DNA of 64,000 nt from Bradyrhizobium prioriisuperbiae (GTDB lineage: Bacteria; Pseudomonadota; Alphaproteobacteria; Rhizobiales; Xanthobacteraceae). Position numbers and translations under genes: made by a program. The notes under the pieces were generated by a model. It did not search any database. It was not told the origin of the DNA and saw only the letters and a list, made by a program, of their open reading frames with translations. The stretch lies in assembly GCF_032397745.1 (NCBI RefSeq), contig NZ_CP135921.1, forward strand, positions 2,976,001 through 3,040,000. Reading direction: 5' to 3'. This document shows, piece by piece, positions 43,858 through 53,506 of the stretch; positions within the stretch are counted from its first letter, which is position 1, and each line of letters opens with the position of its first letter.

Positions 43858-45801
43858 ATGTACAACGATTCTCTGTTCAATGCATTTGCGCGCTCGTTCG
43901 AAGCGCGCAGTGAAGCTGACATGTCGATGGCGGAATATCTGGAGTCGTGCAGAGACGACCCGATGCGATACGCCAATGCGGCGGAACGAATACTTGCCGC
44001 GATCGGCGAACCACAGATGATAGACACGGCCAAGGACTCCCGCCTTGGCCGAATTTTTTTGAACCGCACCATGCGGGTCTATCCTGCTTTCGCGGGCTTC
44101 CACGGGATGGAAGAGACAATCGAGCGGATCGTGTCGTTCTTCCGACATGCCGCGCAGGGGCTGGAAGAGCGCAAGCAGATTCTCTACCTGCTCGGGCCGG
44201 TCGGCGGCGGCAAGTCGTCGCTCGCCGAACGCCTGAAGTCATTGATGGAGATGCATCCAATCTATGTGCTGAAGGCCGGCGATGAACTCAGTCCGGTGTT
44301 CGAAAGCCCGCTCAGCCTGTTCGATCCGGACACGCTGGGATCGGTGATCGAGGAGCGCTACGGCATTCCGCGGCGGCGTCTCAGCGGGTTGATGAGCCCC
44401 TGGTGCTACAAGCGGCTCGAAGCCTTTGGCGGCGATATCTCTCGCTTCCGGGTCGCGAAAATCCAGCCGTCGCGACTGCGGCAGATCGGGATCGCCAAGA
44501 CCGAACCCGGCGACGAGAACAATCAGGACATCTCGTCACTGGTCGGCAAGGTCGATATCCGCAAGCTGGAGACCTACGCCCAGAACGATCCCGACGCCTA
44601 CAGCTACTCCGGCGGCCTTAACCGGGCCAATCAGGGCATCCTCGAATTCGTCGAGATGTTCAAGGCACCGATCAAGATGCTGCATCCGTTGCTGACCGCG
44701 ACCCAGGAAGGCAACTATATCGGCACCGAGAACATCGGTGCGATTCCGTTTACCGGCGTCATCCTGGCGCACTCCAACGAATCGGAGTGGCAGAGCTTCA
44801 AGGCCAACAAGAACAACGAAGCCTTCATCGATCGTATCTGCGTCATCAAGGTGCCCTACTGCCTGCGGGTCACCGAAGAGCAGAAGATCTATGAAAAGCT
44901 GATTTCAAACTCGGAGCTGTCCACCGCGCCGTGCGCCCCGGCGACCCTGGAAACGCTGGCGCGCTTTACGGTGGCGTCGCGCCTGCGCAAACATGACAAC
45001 TCCACGCTGTTTGCGAAAATGCGCGTGTACGACGGCGAAAGCCTGAAAGAGTCCGATCCCAAGGCCCGCAGCGTCCAGGAGTACAAGGATGCCGCCGGCG
45101 TGGATGAGGGCATGGACGGCATCTCCACCCGCTTCGCCTTCAAGGTACTGGCGGCAACGTTCAATCACGACACCGCGGAAGTCGGCGCCGATCCCGTTCA
45201 CTTGATGTACACGCTCGAGCAGTCGATCCGCCGCGAGCAACTGCCCGACGAGACCGAGAAGCGTCATCTGGAATTCATCAAGGCCGAGTTGGTCCCGCGC
45301 TACGCGGAATTCATCGGCCATGAGATCCAGAAGGCCTACCTCGAATCCTATTCGGACTACGGGCAGAACCTGTTCGACCGTTATGTCGATTATGCCGACG
45401 CCTGGATCGAAGACCAGGACTTCAAGGACCCCGACACCGGTCAAATGCTGGATCGTGAACTGCTCAACCAGGAGCTGACCAAGATCGAGAAGCCGGCCGG
45501 GATCGCCAATCCAAAGGATTTTCGCAATGAGATCGTGAAGTTCTCGCTCCGTTCGCGGGCGCAGAACGGCGGCAAGAATCCGACCTGGACCAGCTACGAG
45601 AAAATTCGCGAAGTGATCGAAAAGCGAATCTTCTCGCAGGTCGAGGACCTGCTGCCGGTGATATCGTTCGGGTCCAAGCGGGATGGCGAGACCGAGAAGA
45701 AGCACGGTGAATTCGTCGATCGCATGGTCGACCGGGGCTACACCGAGCGTCAGGTCCGGCGTCTGGTCGAGTGGTATATGCGGGTCAAACAGGCCGGCTA
45801 G
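43858..45801 (+). CDS. prkA: PrkA family serine protein kinase
   Basis: 647 aa, the usual length (YeaG in E. coli). The N-terminal AAA-type domain has Walker A LLGPVGGGKSSLAERL (about residues 115-130), and FLGGDISRFRVAKIQPS-like and EFVEMFKAPIKMLHPLLTAT stretches are family hallmarks. The C-terminal PrkA kinase-like domain follows. Start at ATG 43858 with AGGAGAC upstream. First gene of the three-gene prkA-yeaH-spoVR operon. In enterobacteria YeaG works with YeaH in adaptation to nitrogen starvation and other stress; the exact substrate is unsettled. Confidence 0.96.
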   Translation: MYNDSLFNAFARSFEARSEADMSMAEYLESCRDDPMRYANAAERILAAIGEPQMIDTAKDSRLGRIFLNRTMRVYPAFAGFHGMEETIERIVSFFRHAAQGLEERKQILYLLGPVGGGKSSLAERLKSLMEMHPIYVLKAGDELSPVFESPLSLFDPDTLGSVIEERYGIPRRRLSGLMSPWCYKRLEAFGGDISRFRVAKIQPSRLRQIGIAKTEPGDENNQDISSLVGKVDIRKLETYAQNDPDAYSYSGGLNRANQGILEFVEMFKAPIKMLHPLLTATQEGNYIGTENIGAIPFTGVILAHSNESEWQSFKANKNNEAFIDRICVIKVPYCLRVTEEQKIYEKLISNSELSTAPCAPATLETLARFTVASRLRKHDNSTLFAKMRVYDGESLKESDPKARSVQEYKDAAGVDEGMDGISTRFAFKVLAATFNHDTAEVGADPVHLMYTLEQSIRREQLPDETEKRHLEFIKAELVPRYAEFIGHEIQKAYLESYSDYGQNLFDRYVDYADAWIEDQDFKDPDTGQMLDRELLNQELTKIEKPAGIANPKDFRNEIVKFSLRSRAQNGGKNPTWTSYEKIREVIEKRIFSQVEDLLPVISFGSKRDGETEKKHGEFVDRMVDRGYTERQVRRLVEWYMRVKQAG

Positions 45802-45867
45802 GGCTTGCTTGTTTGATGCGTTTTCTTCACGATCGAGAGCGCTGAAGGTCGAAATGCGAAAGCGGCA

Positions 45868-47139
45868 ATGCATATCGTCGATCGACGCCTGAACCCGGGC
45901 AGTAAAAGTCTCGAAAACCGACAGCGTTTTCTGCGCAGAGCCAAGGCGTTGGTGCAGCGGGCCGTCAAGGACACCTCGCAGAATCGCAGCATCAAGGACG
46001 TTTTGGAGGGCGGGGAGGTTTCGATCCCGCTCGACGGCACCAGCGAGCCGCGCTTCCGGCGCAGTGCCGGCACCCGCGACCATGTGCTGCCGGGCAACAA
46101 GAAGTTCATCGAAGGCGATGTCCTGCCGCGCTCCGGCGAGAGCGGTGGGCGACCCAAGGAAGCCGGCGAGGGCGACAGTGAAGATGCGTTTCGCTTTGTC
46201 CTGACCCGGGAGGAATTCCTCGACCTCTTTCTCGACGATCTTGAACTGCCGGATCTCGCTAAACGCAAGCTCGCCGAGGCCGAACATGAAGGCATTCGCC
46301 GCGCAGGCTATTCGATCGCCGGTTCGCCGGCGAACCTGTCTGTCAGCCGTACCGTGAAACTGGCGACGGCCCGGCGGATCGCGTTGCGGCGGCCGCGGCC
46401 CGAGACGATCGAGGAACTGGAGGCGGAGCTCGCCGCGTGCGACGACGAAGAACGGCGTATCGCGCTCCAGGCTCAGATCGCCACGCTGAAGTCCAAGATC
46501 AAGCGCATTCCGTTCATCGATCCGATCGACATACGCTATCGCCGCTTCGAAACCGTGCCGAAGCCGGTGGCGCAAGCCGTCATGTTCTGCCTGATGGACG
46601 TCTCCGGTTCGATGTCGGAGCACATGAAGGACCTCGCCAAGCGGTTCTACATGCTGCTCTACGTCTTCCTGACGCGACGCTACAAGCATGTCGAGATCGT
46701 CTTTATCCGGCATACCGACCGCGCCGAAGAGGTGGACGAGGAAACCTTCTTCCGCGGTCCGGCGTCGGGCGGCACCCTGGTGTCGAGCGCACTGCAGGCC
46801 ATGCACGAGATCGTCAGGACGCGGTTTCGTCCGGCTGATTGGAACATCTATGCGGCGCAGAGCTCCGACGGCGACAACTCCTACTCGGATGGCGATGTCA
46901 CAGGGCGGATTTTGACCGAGCTGCTTCTGCCGGTGACCCAATACTTCGCGTATCTCGAAGTCAGCGAGTCGGGCGGTCCGATGGATATGCCGGATTCCGC
47001 GCTATGGACCCTTTACCAGCGCCTGAGCAACGAGGGTGCGCCGTTGTCCATGCGCAAAGTCAGCGACCGCAGCGAGATTTTTCCGGTGTTCCGTGACCTG
47101 TTCCAGAAGCGCGGAAAGCAGGAGAGGGCCACTCCGTGA
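45868..47139 (+). CDS. yeaH: YeaH/YhbH family protein (DUF444)
   Basis: 423 aa. Begins MHIVDRRLNPGSKSLENRQR, the family's start. A basic N-terminal region is followed by a von Willebrand A-like domain with the metal-site motif MDVSGSMSEHMKD (about residue 247) and later IYAAQSSDGDNS. Works with PrkA, probably as a partner or adaptor. Overlaps spoVR by 4 bp (GTGA), showing translational coupling. In spore formers its homologue is sporulation-associated, here presumably stress-related. Confidence 0.95.
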   Translation: MHIVDRRLNPGSKSLENRQRFLRRAKALVQRAVKDTSQNRSIKDVLEGGEVSIPLDGTSEPRFRRSAGTRDHVLPGNKKFIEGDVLPRSGESGGRPKEAGEGDSEDAFRFVLTREEFLDLFLDDLELPDLAKRKLAEAEHEGIRRAGYSIAGSPANLSVSRTVKLATARRIALRRPRPETIEELEAELAACDDEERRIALQAQIATLKSKIKRIPFIDPIDIRYRRFETVPKPVAQAVMFCLMDVSGSMSEHMKDLAKRFYMLLYVFLTRRYKHVEIVFIRHTDRAEEVDEETFFRGPASGGTLVSSALQAMHEIVRTRFRPADWNIYAAQSSDGDNSYSDGDVTGRILTELLLPVTQYFAYLEVSESGGPMDMPDSALWTLYQRLSNEGAPLSMRKVSDRSEIFPVFRDLFQKRGKQERATP

Positions 47140-48683
47140 ATGTAGCATCGGCCGCACCTTTGTATCGCGGCGCCGACTGGGATTTCCAGTTGCTGCAGCG
47201 GATACACGATGCCTGCGAAGGCATCGCTTTGTCCGAGCTCGGGCTCAATGTCTATCCCAACCAGATCGAGGTCATCACGGCGGAGCAGATGCTCGACGCC
47301 TATTCCTCGGTCGGGATGCCGCTTTTCTACAAGCATTGGTCGTTCGGCAAGCATTTCGCCCATCATGAGGCGTTCTATCGCAAAGGCCTGATGGGGCTCG
47401 CCTATGAGATCGTGATCAACTCGTCGCCCTGCATCTCTTATTTGATGGAAGAGAACACGGCGACGATGCAGACTCTGGTCATCGCGCACGCCGCGTTCGG
47501 CCATAATCATTTTTTCAAGAACAACTATCTGTTCAAGCAGTGGACCGATGCCGAGGGCATCCTCGACTATCTGAATTTTGCCAAGAGCTACATCGCCCAG
47601 TGTGAGGAGCATCACGGCCAGCTGGCGGTGGAGCGGACGCTCGATGCCGCCCACGCACTGATGTCGCACGGCGTGTTCCGCTATCCCGGCAAGAAGGCGC
47701 TCGACCTGCGAGCCGAGGAGAAGCGCGAACGCGAGCGCCGGAGCCACAAGGAGCGCAGCTTCAACGATCTCTGGCGCACCGTCCCGTCCGGCCCCGGCAA
47801 GACCGCGACTGAACTGAGTGTTGACCGGCGTCGCAGCCTGCTCGGGTTACCGCAGGAAAACATCCTGTATTTTCTCGAGAAATCCGCGCCGCGGCTGCAG
47901 TCGTGGCAACGCGAATTGCTGCGGATCGTGCGCCATATCGCGCAGTATTTTTATCCCCAGGGCCTCACCAAGGTGATGAACGAGGGGACCGCAACCTATG
48001 TGCACTACCGGATCATGAACCGCCTGCACCAGCAGGAGCGGATCTCCGACGGCAATTTCCTGGAATTTCTGCAGTCGCATACCAATGTGGTGTTCCAGCC
48101 GGGTTTTGATGATCAGCGCTTCTCGGGCTTCAATCCGTATGCGCTGGGCTTCGCCATGATGCAGGACATCGAGCGGATCGTGACCAAGCCGGATGACGAG
48201 GATCACGAGTGGTTTCCCGACATCGCCGGGAACGGCGATGTCATGGGCGTGCTGCGTGATGTCTGGGCCAACTATCGCGACGAAAGCTTCATCAGCCAAT
48301 TCCTCAGCCCGCGGCTGATGCGGCACATGCGGATGTTCCATCTGCACGACAATCCCGCGGACAGCGAAGGCATTCGGGTCCAGGCCATCCATGACGAGCG
48401 CGGCTATCGCCGGGTGCGCCGTGAGCTGGCGCGGCAATATGACGTCGGCCTGATCGAGCCCAATATCGAGGTCGTCGATGTCGATCTCGCCGGTGACAGG
48501 CGCCTGCTGCTGCGCCATCAGGTCGTGAACGGAAGCCTGCTCAACGAGGCCGATGCCAAGCGTGTGCTGCAGCATCTCGCCGATCTCTGGAGCTACGATG
48601 TCCTGCTCAAGGAGGTCGATGCAACGGATACGGTTCTGAAGGAACATGCGGTGAGCCCGCGCAAGATCGCCGCGGCCGCCTGA
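47136..48683 (+). CDS. spoVR: SpoVR family protein
   Basis: 515 aa, GTG start overlapping the yeaH stop. Strongly conserved SpoVR segments are visible: YPNQIEVITAEQMLDAYSSV, GMPLFYKHWSFGKHF, HAAFGHNHFFKNNYLF, NEGTATYVHYRIMNRLH and NPYALGFAMMQDIERI. The biochemical function of the family is not known; histidine-rich segments suggest metal binding. It is a regular partner of prkA and yeaH in Gram-negative bacteria. Confidence 0.96.
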   Translation: MNVASAAPLYRGADWDFQLLQRIHDACEGIALSELGLNVYPNQIEVITAEQMLDAYSSVGMPLFYKHWSFGKHFAHHEAFYRKGLMGLAYEIVINSSPCISYLMEENTATMQTLVIAHAAFGHNHFFKNNYLFKQWTDAEGILDYLNFAKSYIAQCEEHHGQLAVERTLDAAHALMSHGVFRYPGKKALDLRAEEKRERERRSHKERSFNDLWRTVPSGPGKTATELSVDRRRSLLGLPQENILYFLEKSAPRLQSWQRELLRIVRHIAQYFYPQGLTKVMNEGTATYVHYRIMNRLHQQERISDGNFLEFLQSHTNVVFQPGFDDQRFSGFNPYALGFAMMQDIERIVTKPDDEDHEWFPDIAGNGDVMGVLRDVWANYRDESFISQFLSPRLMRHMRMFHLHDNPADSEGIRVQAIHDERGYRRVRRELARQYDVGLIEPNIEVVDVDLAGDRRLLLRHQVVNGSLLNEADAKRVLQHLADLWSYDVLLKEVDATDTVLKEHAVSPRKIAAAA

Positions 48684-48807
48684 GGCGTCCGTGCTGTAAA
48701 AGCGTACTTCACCTGCTTTCACCGCATGTCGCCGACAGTTTTTCGTTTGGGTGTCTTGAACCATCACCTTCTCGCGCGCCAGCGCGATATCCGAGAGAGG
48801 GAGCGAG

Positions 48808-49839
48808 ATGGCTGAAGGAGGCTGCAACAGCGTTGCATCGATCCAGCCGGGTCTCGACACAGACCGTGTCACGCGGATCGCGCTGCTTGGTATTCCCATC
48901 GAATGCGGCGCATCGGTCCGCGGTCCGTCGCGCGGGCCGGCGGCGTTGCGCGCGGCGGGACTCGGCACCCGGCTGCAGCGGCTGGGATTTGCGGTGGACG
49001 ATCACGGCGACATGTCGGGACGCGAAAAGCTGCCGGACGAGGGACCGGCGCCGCGGCACACCCATCATTATCATGAGATCCAGGCCTGGACCCGGGCGTT
49101 GAGCGCGCGGGCGTTCGCGCTGGCGAGTTCCGGGGCCGTTCCGATCTTTCTTGGCGGTGACCACAGCCTGTCGATGGGGTCGGTGAATGGCGTCGCGCGG
49201 CATTGGCAGGGGCTTGGCCGCGAACTGTTCGTGCTGTGGCTGGATGCGCACGCCGACTACAACACGCCCGCGATCACGCCGTCGGGCAACATGCACGGCA
49301 TGTCGGCGGCCTTTCTTTGCGGAGAGCCGGGGCTCGACGATCTGCTGGGCGAGGAGACGCGGGTATCCATCAGGCCGGATCATCTCTATTTGTTCGGAAC
49401 CCGCTCGATCGATCGGCGCGAAAGCAAATTGCTGCGCGAGCGCGGCATCGCCGTGGTCGACATGCGGCAGATCGCCGAGTTCGGCGTCGACGCCGCCATC
49501 AGGCGTATGATCGATACCATCAAGGCGCGTAACGGCGTGCTGCATGTCAGTTTCGACGTGGATTTTCTCGATCCCGCGCTCGCGCCGGGGGCCGGCACCA
49601 CTGTACCCGGCGGCGCCTATGAGCGCGAGGCGCGGGCGGTGATGGAGCTGCTGCGCGAATCCGCGCTGATCCGTTCGGTCGACGTGGTCGAACTCAACCC
49701 GCTGCTTGACGAGCGGGGTCGCACGGTGCGGCTGATGGTCGATCTCGTCAGCAGCCTGTTCGGCCGCTCGGGAAGCGAGCAGCTCTCGATGGTTCAGGCG
49801 CTTGGTGATGGGCTGGATGCCAGAGCCGGCCGTACCTGA
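48808..49839 (+). CDS. rocF: Arginase
   Basis: 343 aa. Hydrolyses L-arginine to ornithine and urea with a binuclear Mn site. Mn ligands are in GGDHSLSMGS, WLDAHADYNTP and SFDVDFLDPALAPG; NMHGM is the substrate loop. An N-terminal extension of about 20 residues precedes VTRIALLGIPIECGAS. Start at ATG 48808 after GGGAGCGAG. 124 bp after spoVR on the same strand, probably its own unit. Its 3' end overlaps the convergent 2H phosphoesterase gene by 46 bp. Confidence 0.94.
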   Translation: MAEGGCNSVASIQPGLDTDRVTRIALLGIPIECGASVRGPSRGPAALRAAGLGTRLQRLGFAVDDHGDMSGREKLPDEGPAPRHTHHYHEIQAWTRALSARAFALASSGAVPIFLGGDHSLSMGSVNGVARHWQGLGRELFVLWLDAHADYNTPAITPSGNMHGMSAAFLCGEPGLDDLLGEETRVSIRPDHLYLFGTRSIDRRESKLLRERGIAVVDMRQIAEFGVDAAIRRMIDTIKARNGVLHVSFDVDFLDPALAPGAGTTVPGGAYEREARAVMELLRESALIRSVDVVELNPLLDERGRTVRLMVDLVSSLFGRSGSEQLSMVQALGDGLDARAGRT

Positions 49840-50522
49840 TGATGGCTGACGATCCGGAATCGCGCCTGCGGATCGTCCTGGCGGAACACTGCCACCCGAT
49901 CTATCGTGAGCGCCGGATGATCAAGTGCGCCAAACCGGTCGCGCAGCATAACCACGATGCCGTCGCGTCGCTCGGGGGGAATCCGGCCGCTGAGTGTCAT
50001 GTGAAAACGAAAATCGTCGAGGACGTAAGGGTATCCCCAGCGATCCAATTGATCGACCTGCCGCGGCGTCAGCTTGTCCGGATTGCGCCGCGCGCGATCC
50101 GCTGATGTCAGCGGCGCGCGAAAACGGTCGAAGCTTTCGACGCAGTCCTGGGCGAGCCGGCTCAAGGCGGCTGAGGGCTCATCTGGCACGATGGCGATGA
50201 AGTCGCCGATGGGGCGCACCACCGGCTGGATCACCGGCAACTGGCGGGGCGAGCTGCAGAAATCTTCGCAAGCTGCGATCAGGTCGGTCTCGCTGTTGCC
50301 CGGGGCCAGCGCGAACGGTGCCTTCAGGGTGGCGTGAAAGCCGTACTTGCGCGGATCGCTGGTCAGGCCGTGCCAATCAGGCACGGTCTCCACGAGGCCA
50401 TTAGGGAAAGGCCTGACATCACCGCTGAAGGCGTCGTAGCCGAGGATGTCAGCGCCGAAGTGATAGAGGTCGCTGTTGGGCGCCGGCACAAAATAGATCG
50501 CGTATCGGGGGAAACTCGTCAT
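49794..50522 (-). CDS. Phosphonate-operon 2H phosphoesterase family protein (DUF1045)
   Basis: 242 aa, matching the putative phosphonate metabolism protein family found in phn operons. Two H-x-T motifs, GFHATLKAPF (about residue 62) and FRFHMTLSGRI (about residue 173), are those of 2H phosphoesterases, which open cyclic phosphates. Last gene of a leftward three-gene unit behind the second phnM and the hexapeptide transferase. Because phnP is missing from the window, it could perform the cyclic ribose-phosphate opening step; this is an inference. 21 bp from the preceding gene. Confidence 0.85.
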   Translation of the reverse strand: MTSFPRYAIYFVPAPNSDLYHFGADILGYDAFSGDVRPFPNGLVETVPDWHGLTSDPRKYGFHATLKAPFALAPGNSETDLIAACEDFCSSPRQLPVIQPVVRPIGDFIAIVPDEPSAALSRLAQDCVESFDRFRAPLTSADRARRNPDKLTPRQVDQLDRWGYPYVLDDFRFHMTLSGRIPPERRDGIVVMLRDRFGALDHPALTIDRVAVFRQDDPQARFRIVSHHQVRPALASSPSPSA

Positions 50523-50543
50523 GTCTCTTAGAATAGAGCGGCG

Positions 50544-51731
50544 TCAGGCAGCCGCAACCGTCTTGCGCGCCACGGCGCCCAATCGGGTCAGCCGATCGGC
50601 CTCTGTCAGGTGAACGACGCGTCCCGCGGCGACGACGGCAACGATGCGCGGCCGCAGCGGGACGCGATCATCGACCAGGATGAGGTCGGCGCGTTGTCCT
50701 GGTGCAAGCCGGCCGCGATCGGTTAGACCGGCCGCGGTCGCCGGGGCTGACGAGACCAGCGCCCAGGCTTGTGGCAGCGGCAGGATGCCGTCGGCGGCGA
50801 GTCGGAAAGCGGCCAGCAGCGGTGCGGGATAATAATAGTCCGATGCCAGCACCGAGCAGAGCCCCTTGGCGATCATGTCGGACGCCTTGGTCCAGCCGGT
50901 GTGGCTGCCGCCGCGCACCACGTTGGGTGCGCCGAACACGATGAAGTCGCCGCCGTCGGCGGCGTCGCGCGCGGTCTCCTCGTTGACCGGGAATTCGGCG
51001 ATGGTGACGCCCTTGGCGCGGAATGCCTGCCGCTGGGCCGGGCTTTCATCGTCATGCGACAGCATGCGCACGCCATTGGCGCGGGCCACCGCGGCGAGAC
51101 GGGAAATGGATGCAGGCACCTCGTCGGCGCGGGCCAGCACATCGGCGACCAGTCGGTCGAAGGCCTCGTTGGACAGGCCGGTGCGCTCCACGGTCTTGGC
51201 GCGCTTCTGCGGCCGATCCAGGCTGGCGACGATGGAGCTCATATGGTCGTTGAAGGCGAGCAGATCGATGCGGCCCGCTGCCAGCCATTGCTCGATGGTC
51301 GGTTCGGCATCGAGGTTGTAGGCCTCCTGACGCAAATGAAAGCGCGTGTCGGCCGCGAGCCTTGGGCGTAGCGCCTCGATGGTGTCGAGCAGCCGCTCCG
51401 CATTGCTGCCGCTGCGCAGCCCCGGCTCCCATGACCAGGTGGTGGCGTGGAATACGGTGGTGATTCCGTTGGCGATGGCCTGGCGGTCGCTGTCGACCAG
51501 CGCCACATCGATCGGGAAGTCCACACCCGGGCGGGGCATCATCTGCCGTTCGAAGGCGTCGCCATGGATGTCGACGATGCCCGGCAGCACCAGCAATCCG
51601 CTGGCGTCAAGGCCGAGAGCTGCCGTGCCCGCGTCCAGTGCGGCGATGTCGCGGACCGCCGTCTGCAGGCTGGTTTCACGGATGTCGTTCTGGACAAGGG
51701 CGCGGCCGCCATGAATCAAAAGATCAGTCAC
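50544..51731 (-). CDS. phnM: PhnM-type amidohydrolase, second paralogue
   Basis: 395 aa from GTG 51731, which overlaps the preceding stop by 8 bp; the frame is open to 51959, but only inside the upstream gene. An amidohydrolase of the alpha-D-ribose 1-methylphosphonate 5-triphosphate diphosphatase family: metal motif [27 protein letters not shown], and [14 protein letters not shown]. It differs from the canonical PhnM encoded at 61799-62980 (IHGDAFE versus LHTDHLE, SDYYYP versus SDYVPS). PhnM releases pyrophosphate from the triphosphate intermediate; this copy may prefer another phosphonate-derived substrate. The assignment as an isozyme is tentative. Confidence 0.85.
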   Translation of the reverse strand: MTDLLIHGGRALVQNDIRETSLQTAVRDIAALDAGTAALGLDASGLLVLPGIVDIHGDAFERQMMPRPGVDFPIDVALVDSDRQAIANGITTVFHATTWSWEPGLRSGSNAERLLDTIEALRPRLAADTRFHLRQEAYNLDAEPTIEQWLAAGRIDLLAFNDHMSSIVASLDRPQKRAKTVERTGLSNEAFDRLVADVLARADEVPASISRLAAVARANGVRMLSHDDESPAQRQAFRAKGVTIAEFPVNEETARDAADGGDFIVFGAPNVVRGGSHTGWTKASDMIAKGLCSVLASDYYYPAPLLAAFRLAADGILPLPQAWALVSSAPATAAGLTDRGRLAPGQRADLILVDDRVPLRPRIVAVVAAGRVVHLTEADRLTRLGAVARKTVAAA

Positions 51732-52392
51732 GATTGCGTCCGTCTTTGGTTGCGAGGCGGCGTGCCGCTGCCTCTGGTTCATATTTGTCGAGAAAGTCTT
51801 CGATGGCGAGATGGCGAAAATCCGGCAACGCGACGCGCAGGGTCTCATGATCCCAATCCCACCAGGCGAGCTCGATGAGGCGCTCGGCAACCGCTTCCGG
51901 AAAGCGGAGCCGGATCGGGCGGGCCGGATTGCCGGCGACGATGGTATAGGCCGGGACATCCTTGGTGACGACGGCGCCGGCCGCGATCACGGCCCCGGTG
52001 CCGATGTTGCGGCCCGGCAGCACGATCGCGCCATGGCCGATCCAGACGTCGTGGCCGATGTTAATGTGATGGCCGCGCCGCCATGCGAAGAAGGCGTCGT
52101 CGTCGCTCTCACCGGGGAAATAGCTGCCGGAGCGATAAGTAAAGTGGGCCTGCGTCACCCGCTGCATCGGATGATTGCCCGGATTGATCCGGGTCATCGC
52201 CGCAATCGAGCAGAATTTACCAATCGTTGTATATGTGATCTGGCTGTCATTCACGACGTAGGAGTAGTCGCCCATGGTGACTTCGTGAAGGACGCTGCGC
52301 GCCCCGACCTCGCAGTACGCCCCGAGCTGCGTGTCCTGAAGTTTGGCTGAGGAATCAACGAGAGGTGTAACCGAGAGTGCCTTGCCGGCCAT
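51724..52392 (-). CDS. Hexapeptide-repeat transferase of phosphonate metabolism
   Basis: 222 aa left-handed beta-helix acetyltransferase, family named phosphonate metabolism transferase hexapeptide repeat family. Hexad repeats are visible in [24 protein letters not shown] (split by turns) and [25 protein letters not shown], with His residues of the xenobiotic acetyltransferase type. Probably acetylates an aminoalkylphosphonate, taking the role of PhnO; this is inferred. First gene of the leftward unit, preceded by three 11-bp-spaced CGTCAT/C repeats that look like a Pho box. Overlaps the next gene by 8 bp. Confidence 0.87.
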   Translation of the reverse strand: MAGKALSVTPLVDSSAKLQDTQLGAYCEVGARSVLHEVTMGDYSYVVNDSQITYTTIGKFCSIAAMTRINPGNHPMQRVTQAHFTYRSGSYFPGESDDDAFFAWRRGHHINIGHDVWIGHGAIVLPGRNIGTGAVIAAGAVVTKDVPAYTIVAGNPARPIRLRFPEAVAERLIELAWWDWDHETLRVALPDFRHLAIEDFLDKYEPEAAARRLATKDGRNRD

Positions 52393-52454
52393 GATATCGT
52401 CCGCGCCAGAGCGGATGCGCGTGCATCCGGACCGCGACGTCGTCTATCGTTTTG

Positions 52455-52482
52455 ATGACGAGATCATGACGTGCGCGTGACG
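52455..52482 (-). promoter_or_regulatory. Tandem Pho-box candidate for the leftward phn unit
   Basis: ATGACG (52455), ATGACG (52466) and GTGACG (52477) lie exactly 11 bp apart. On the minus strand they read CGTCAC/CGTCAT, keeping the GTCA-Y core of the alphaproteobacterial PhoB repeat CTGTCAY. Located 63 bp before the hexapeptide transferase ATG. Confidence 0.45.
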
Positions 52483-52538
52483 TTTGCGGTCTTCTCCCCG
52501 CGTTTCTTGGCGCGACCATCGCGCGCACATCGCCGAAA

Positions 52539-52556
52539 CTGTCACACAACTGTAGA
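52539..52556 (+). promoter_or_regulatory. Pho box for phnCDE
   Basis: CTGTCAC-ACAA-CTGTAGA: the first 7-mer is an exact match to the PhoB half-repeat CTGTCAY, the second keeps CTGT, with the required 4-bp spacer (11-bp repeat). It lies 50 bp before the phnC ATG. Phosphonate uptake is a classical Pho-regulon function. Confidence 0.6.
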
Positions 52557-52606
52557 ATCCCGGCGCTAGCGGTGGTGCAACGCGAAATGATGAAGTGGAG
52601 CATCGC

Positions 52607-53428
52607 ATGCTGGTGGTGGATGGTTTGACGTGCCGTTTCGGCGCAAAGACCGCCGTGGACAATGCGTCTTTCTCCATCGCGCCGGGAAGCTTTATCGGCG
52701 TTATCGGCCGTTCCGGCGCCGGCAAATCGACCCTGTTGCGCATGATCAATCGCCTCGCGGAGCCAACTGCGGGGCGAATTCTATTTGAAGGCGTCGATGT
52801 GACGGCGCTGCAGGGACGTGATCTGCGCAAATGGCGCTCCCGCTCCGCGATGATCTTCCAGCAATTCAATCTGGCCGGACGTCTCGACGTGCTGACCAAC
52901 GTGCTGATGGGGCGGCTGTCGGACATTCCGTCCTGGCGCTCGCTGCTGCAGCTGTGGCCCGACGAAGACAAGGCGATTGCCTTGTCGGCGCTCGAGCAGT
53001 TCGATATCGCTTCGCTTGCCGCGCAGCGCGCGGATCAGCTCTCCGGCGGACAACAGCAGCGCGTGGCGATTGCCCGGGCGCTGGTCCAGCAGCCGGACAT
53101 CATTCTGGCCGACGAGCCGATCGCCTCGCTCGATCCGCGCAACACCCGGATCGTGATGGACGCGCTGCTGCGCATCAACAAGCACTTCGGCATCACCGTG
53201 ATGTGCAACCTTCATTCGCTCGATCTGGCGCGTAGCTATTGCGACCGCCTGATCGGCATGTCGGCGGGACGGGTCGTGTTCGACGGCGCGCCTGCGGCCC
53301 TGACCGACCAGATCGCGCGTGAACTGTACGATCTTGAGGCCGACGAAGTGATGGACACCGCGCCCTCGGATATGCCCGCGGGCGTCGTCATCCCGGTCCC
53401 GGCACTCGGGACGGTCGCCGCGGCGTAA
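52607..53428 (+). CDS. phnC: Phosphonate ABC transporter ATP-binding protein
   Basis: 273 aa from ATG 52607, with GTGGAG 6 bases upstream; an in-frame GTG at 52595 is that Shine-Dalgarno itself. Walker A is GRSGAGKST (about residues 36-44), Q-loop FQQFNL, signature [17 protein letters not shown], Walker [13 protein letters not shown] and the H-loop CNLHSLD. Powers import of phosphonates through PhnE1/PhnE2 with PhnD as receptor. First gene of the phnCDE unit, directly behind a Pho box. Confidence 0.96.
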   Translation: MLVVDGLTCRFGAKTAVDNASFSIAPGSFIGVIGRSGAGKSTLLRMINRLAEPTAGRILFEGVDVTALQGRDLRKWRSRSAMIFQQFNLAGRLDVLTNVLMGRLSDIPSWRSLLQLWPDEDKAIALSALEQFDIASLAAQRADQLSGGQQQRVAIARALVQQPDIILADEPIASLDPRNTRIVMDALLRINKHFGITVMCNLHSLDLARSYCDRLIGMSAGRVVFDGAPAALTDQIARELYDLEADEVMDTAPSDMPAGVVIPVPALGTVAAA

Positions 53429-53506
53429 GTGCCGCCCTTTTTGTAAGCCTGTCCCGTTCGCGGGCCCGGCACTGAACTGTTGACCACCAAAAAATCAGGA
53501 GACACC

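Noticed and set aside
44905..46941. A 678-codon leftward open frame across prkA and yeaH
   Set aside because: It is antisense to two well-recognised genes, its translation has no domain, and it reflects the GC-rich third codon positions of the true genes.
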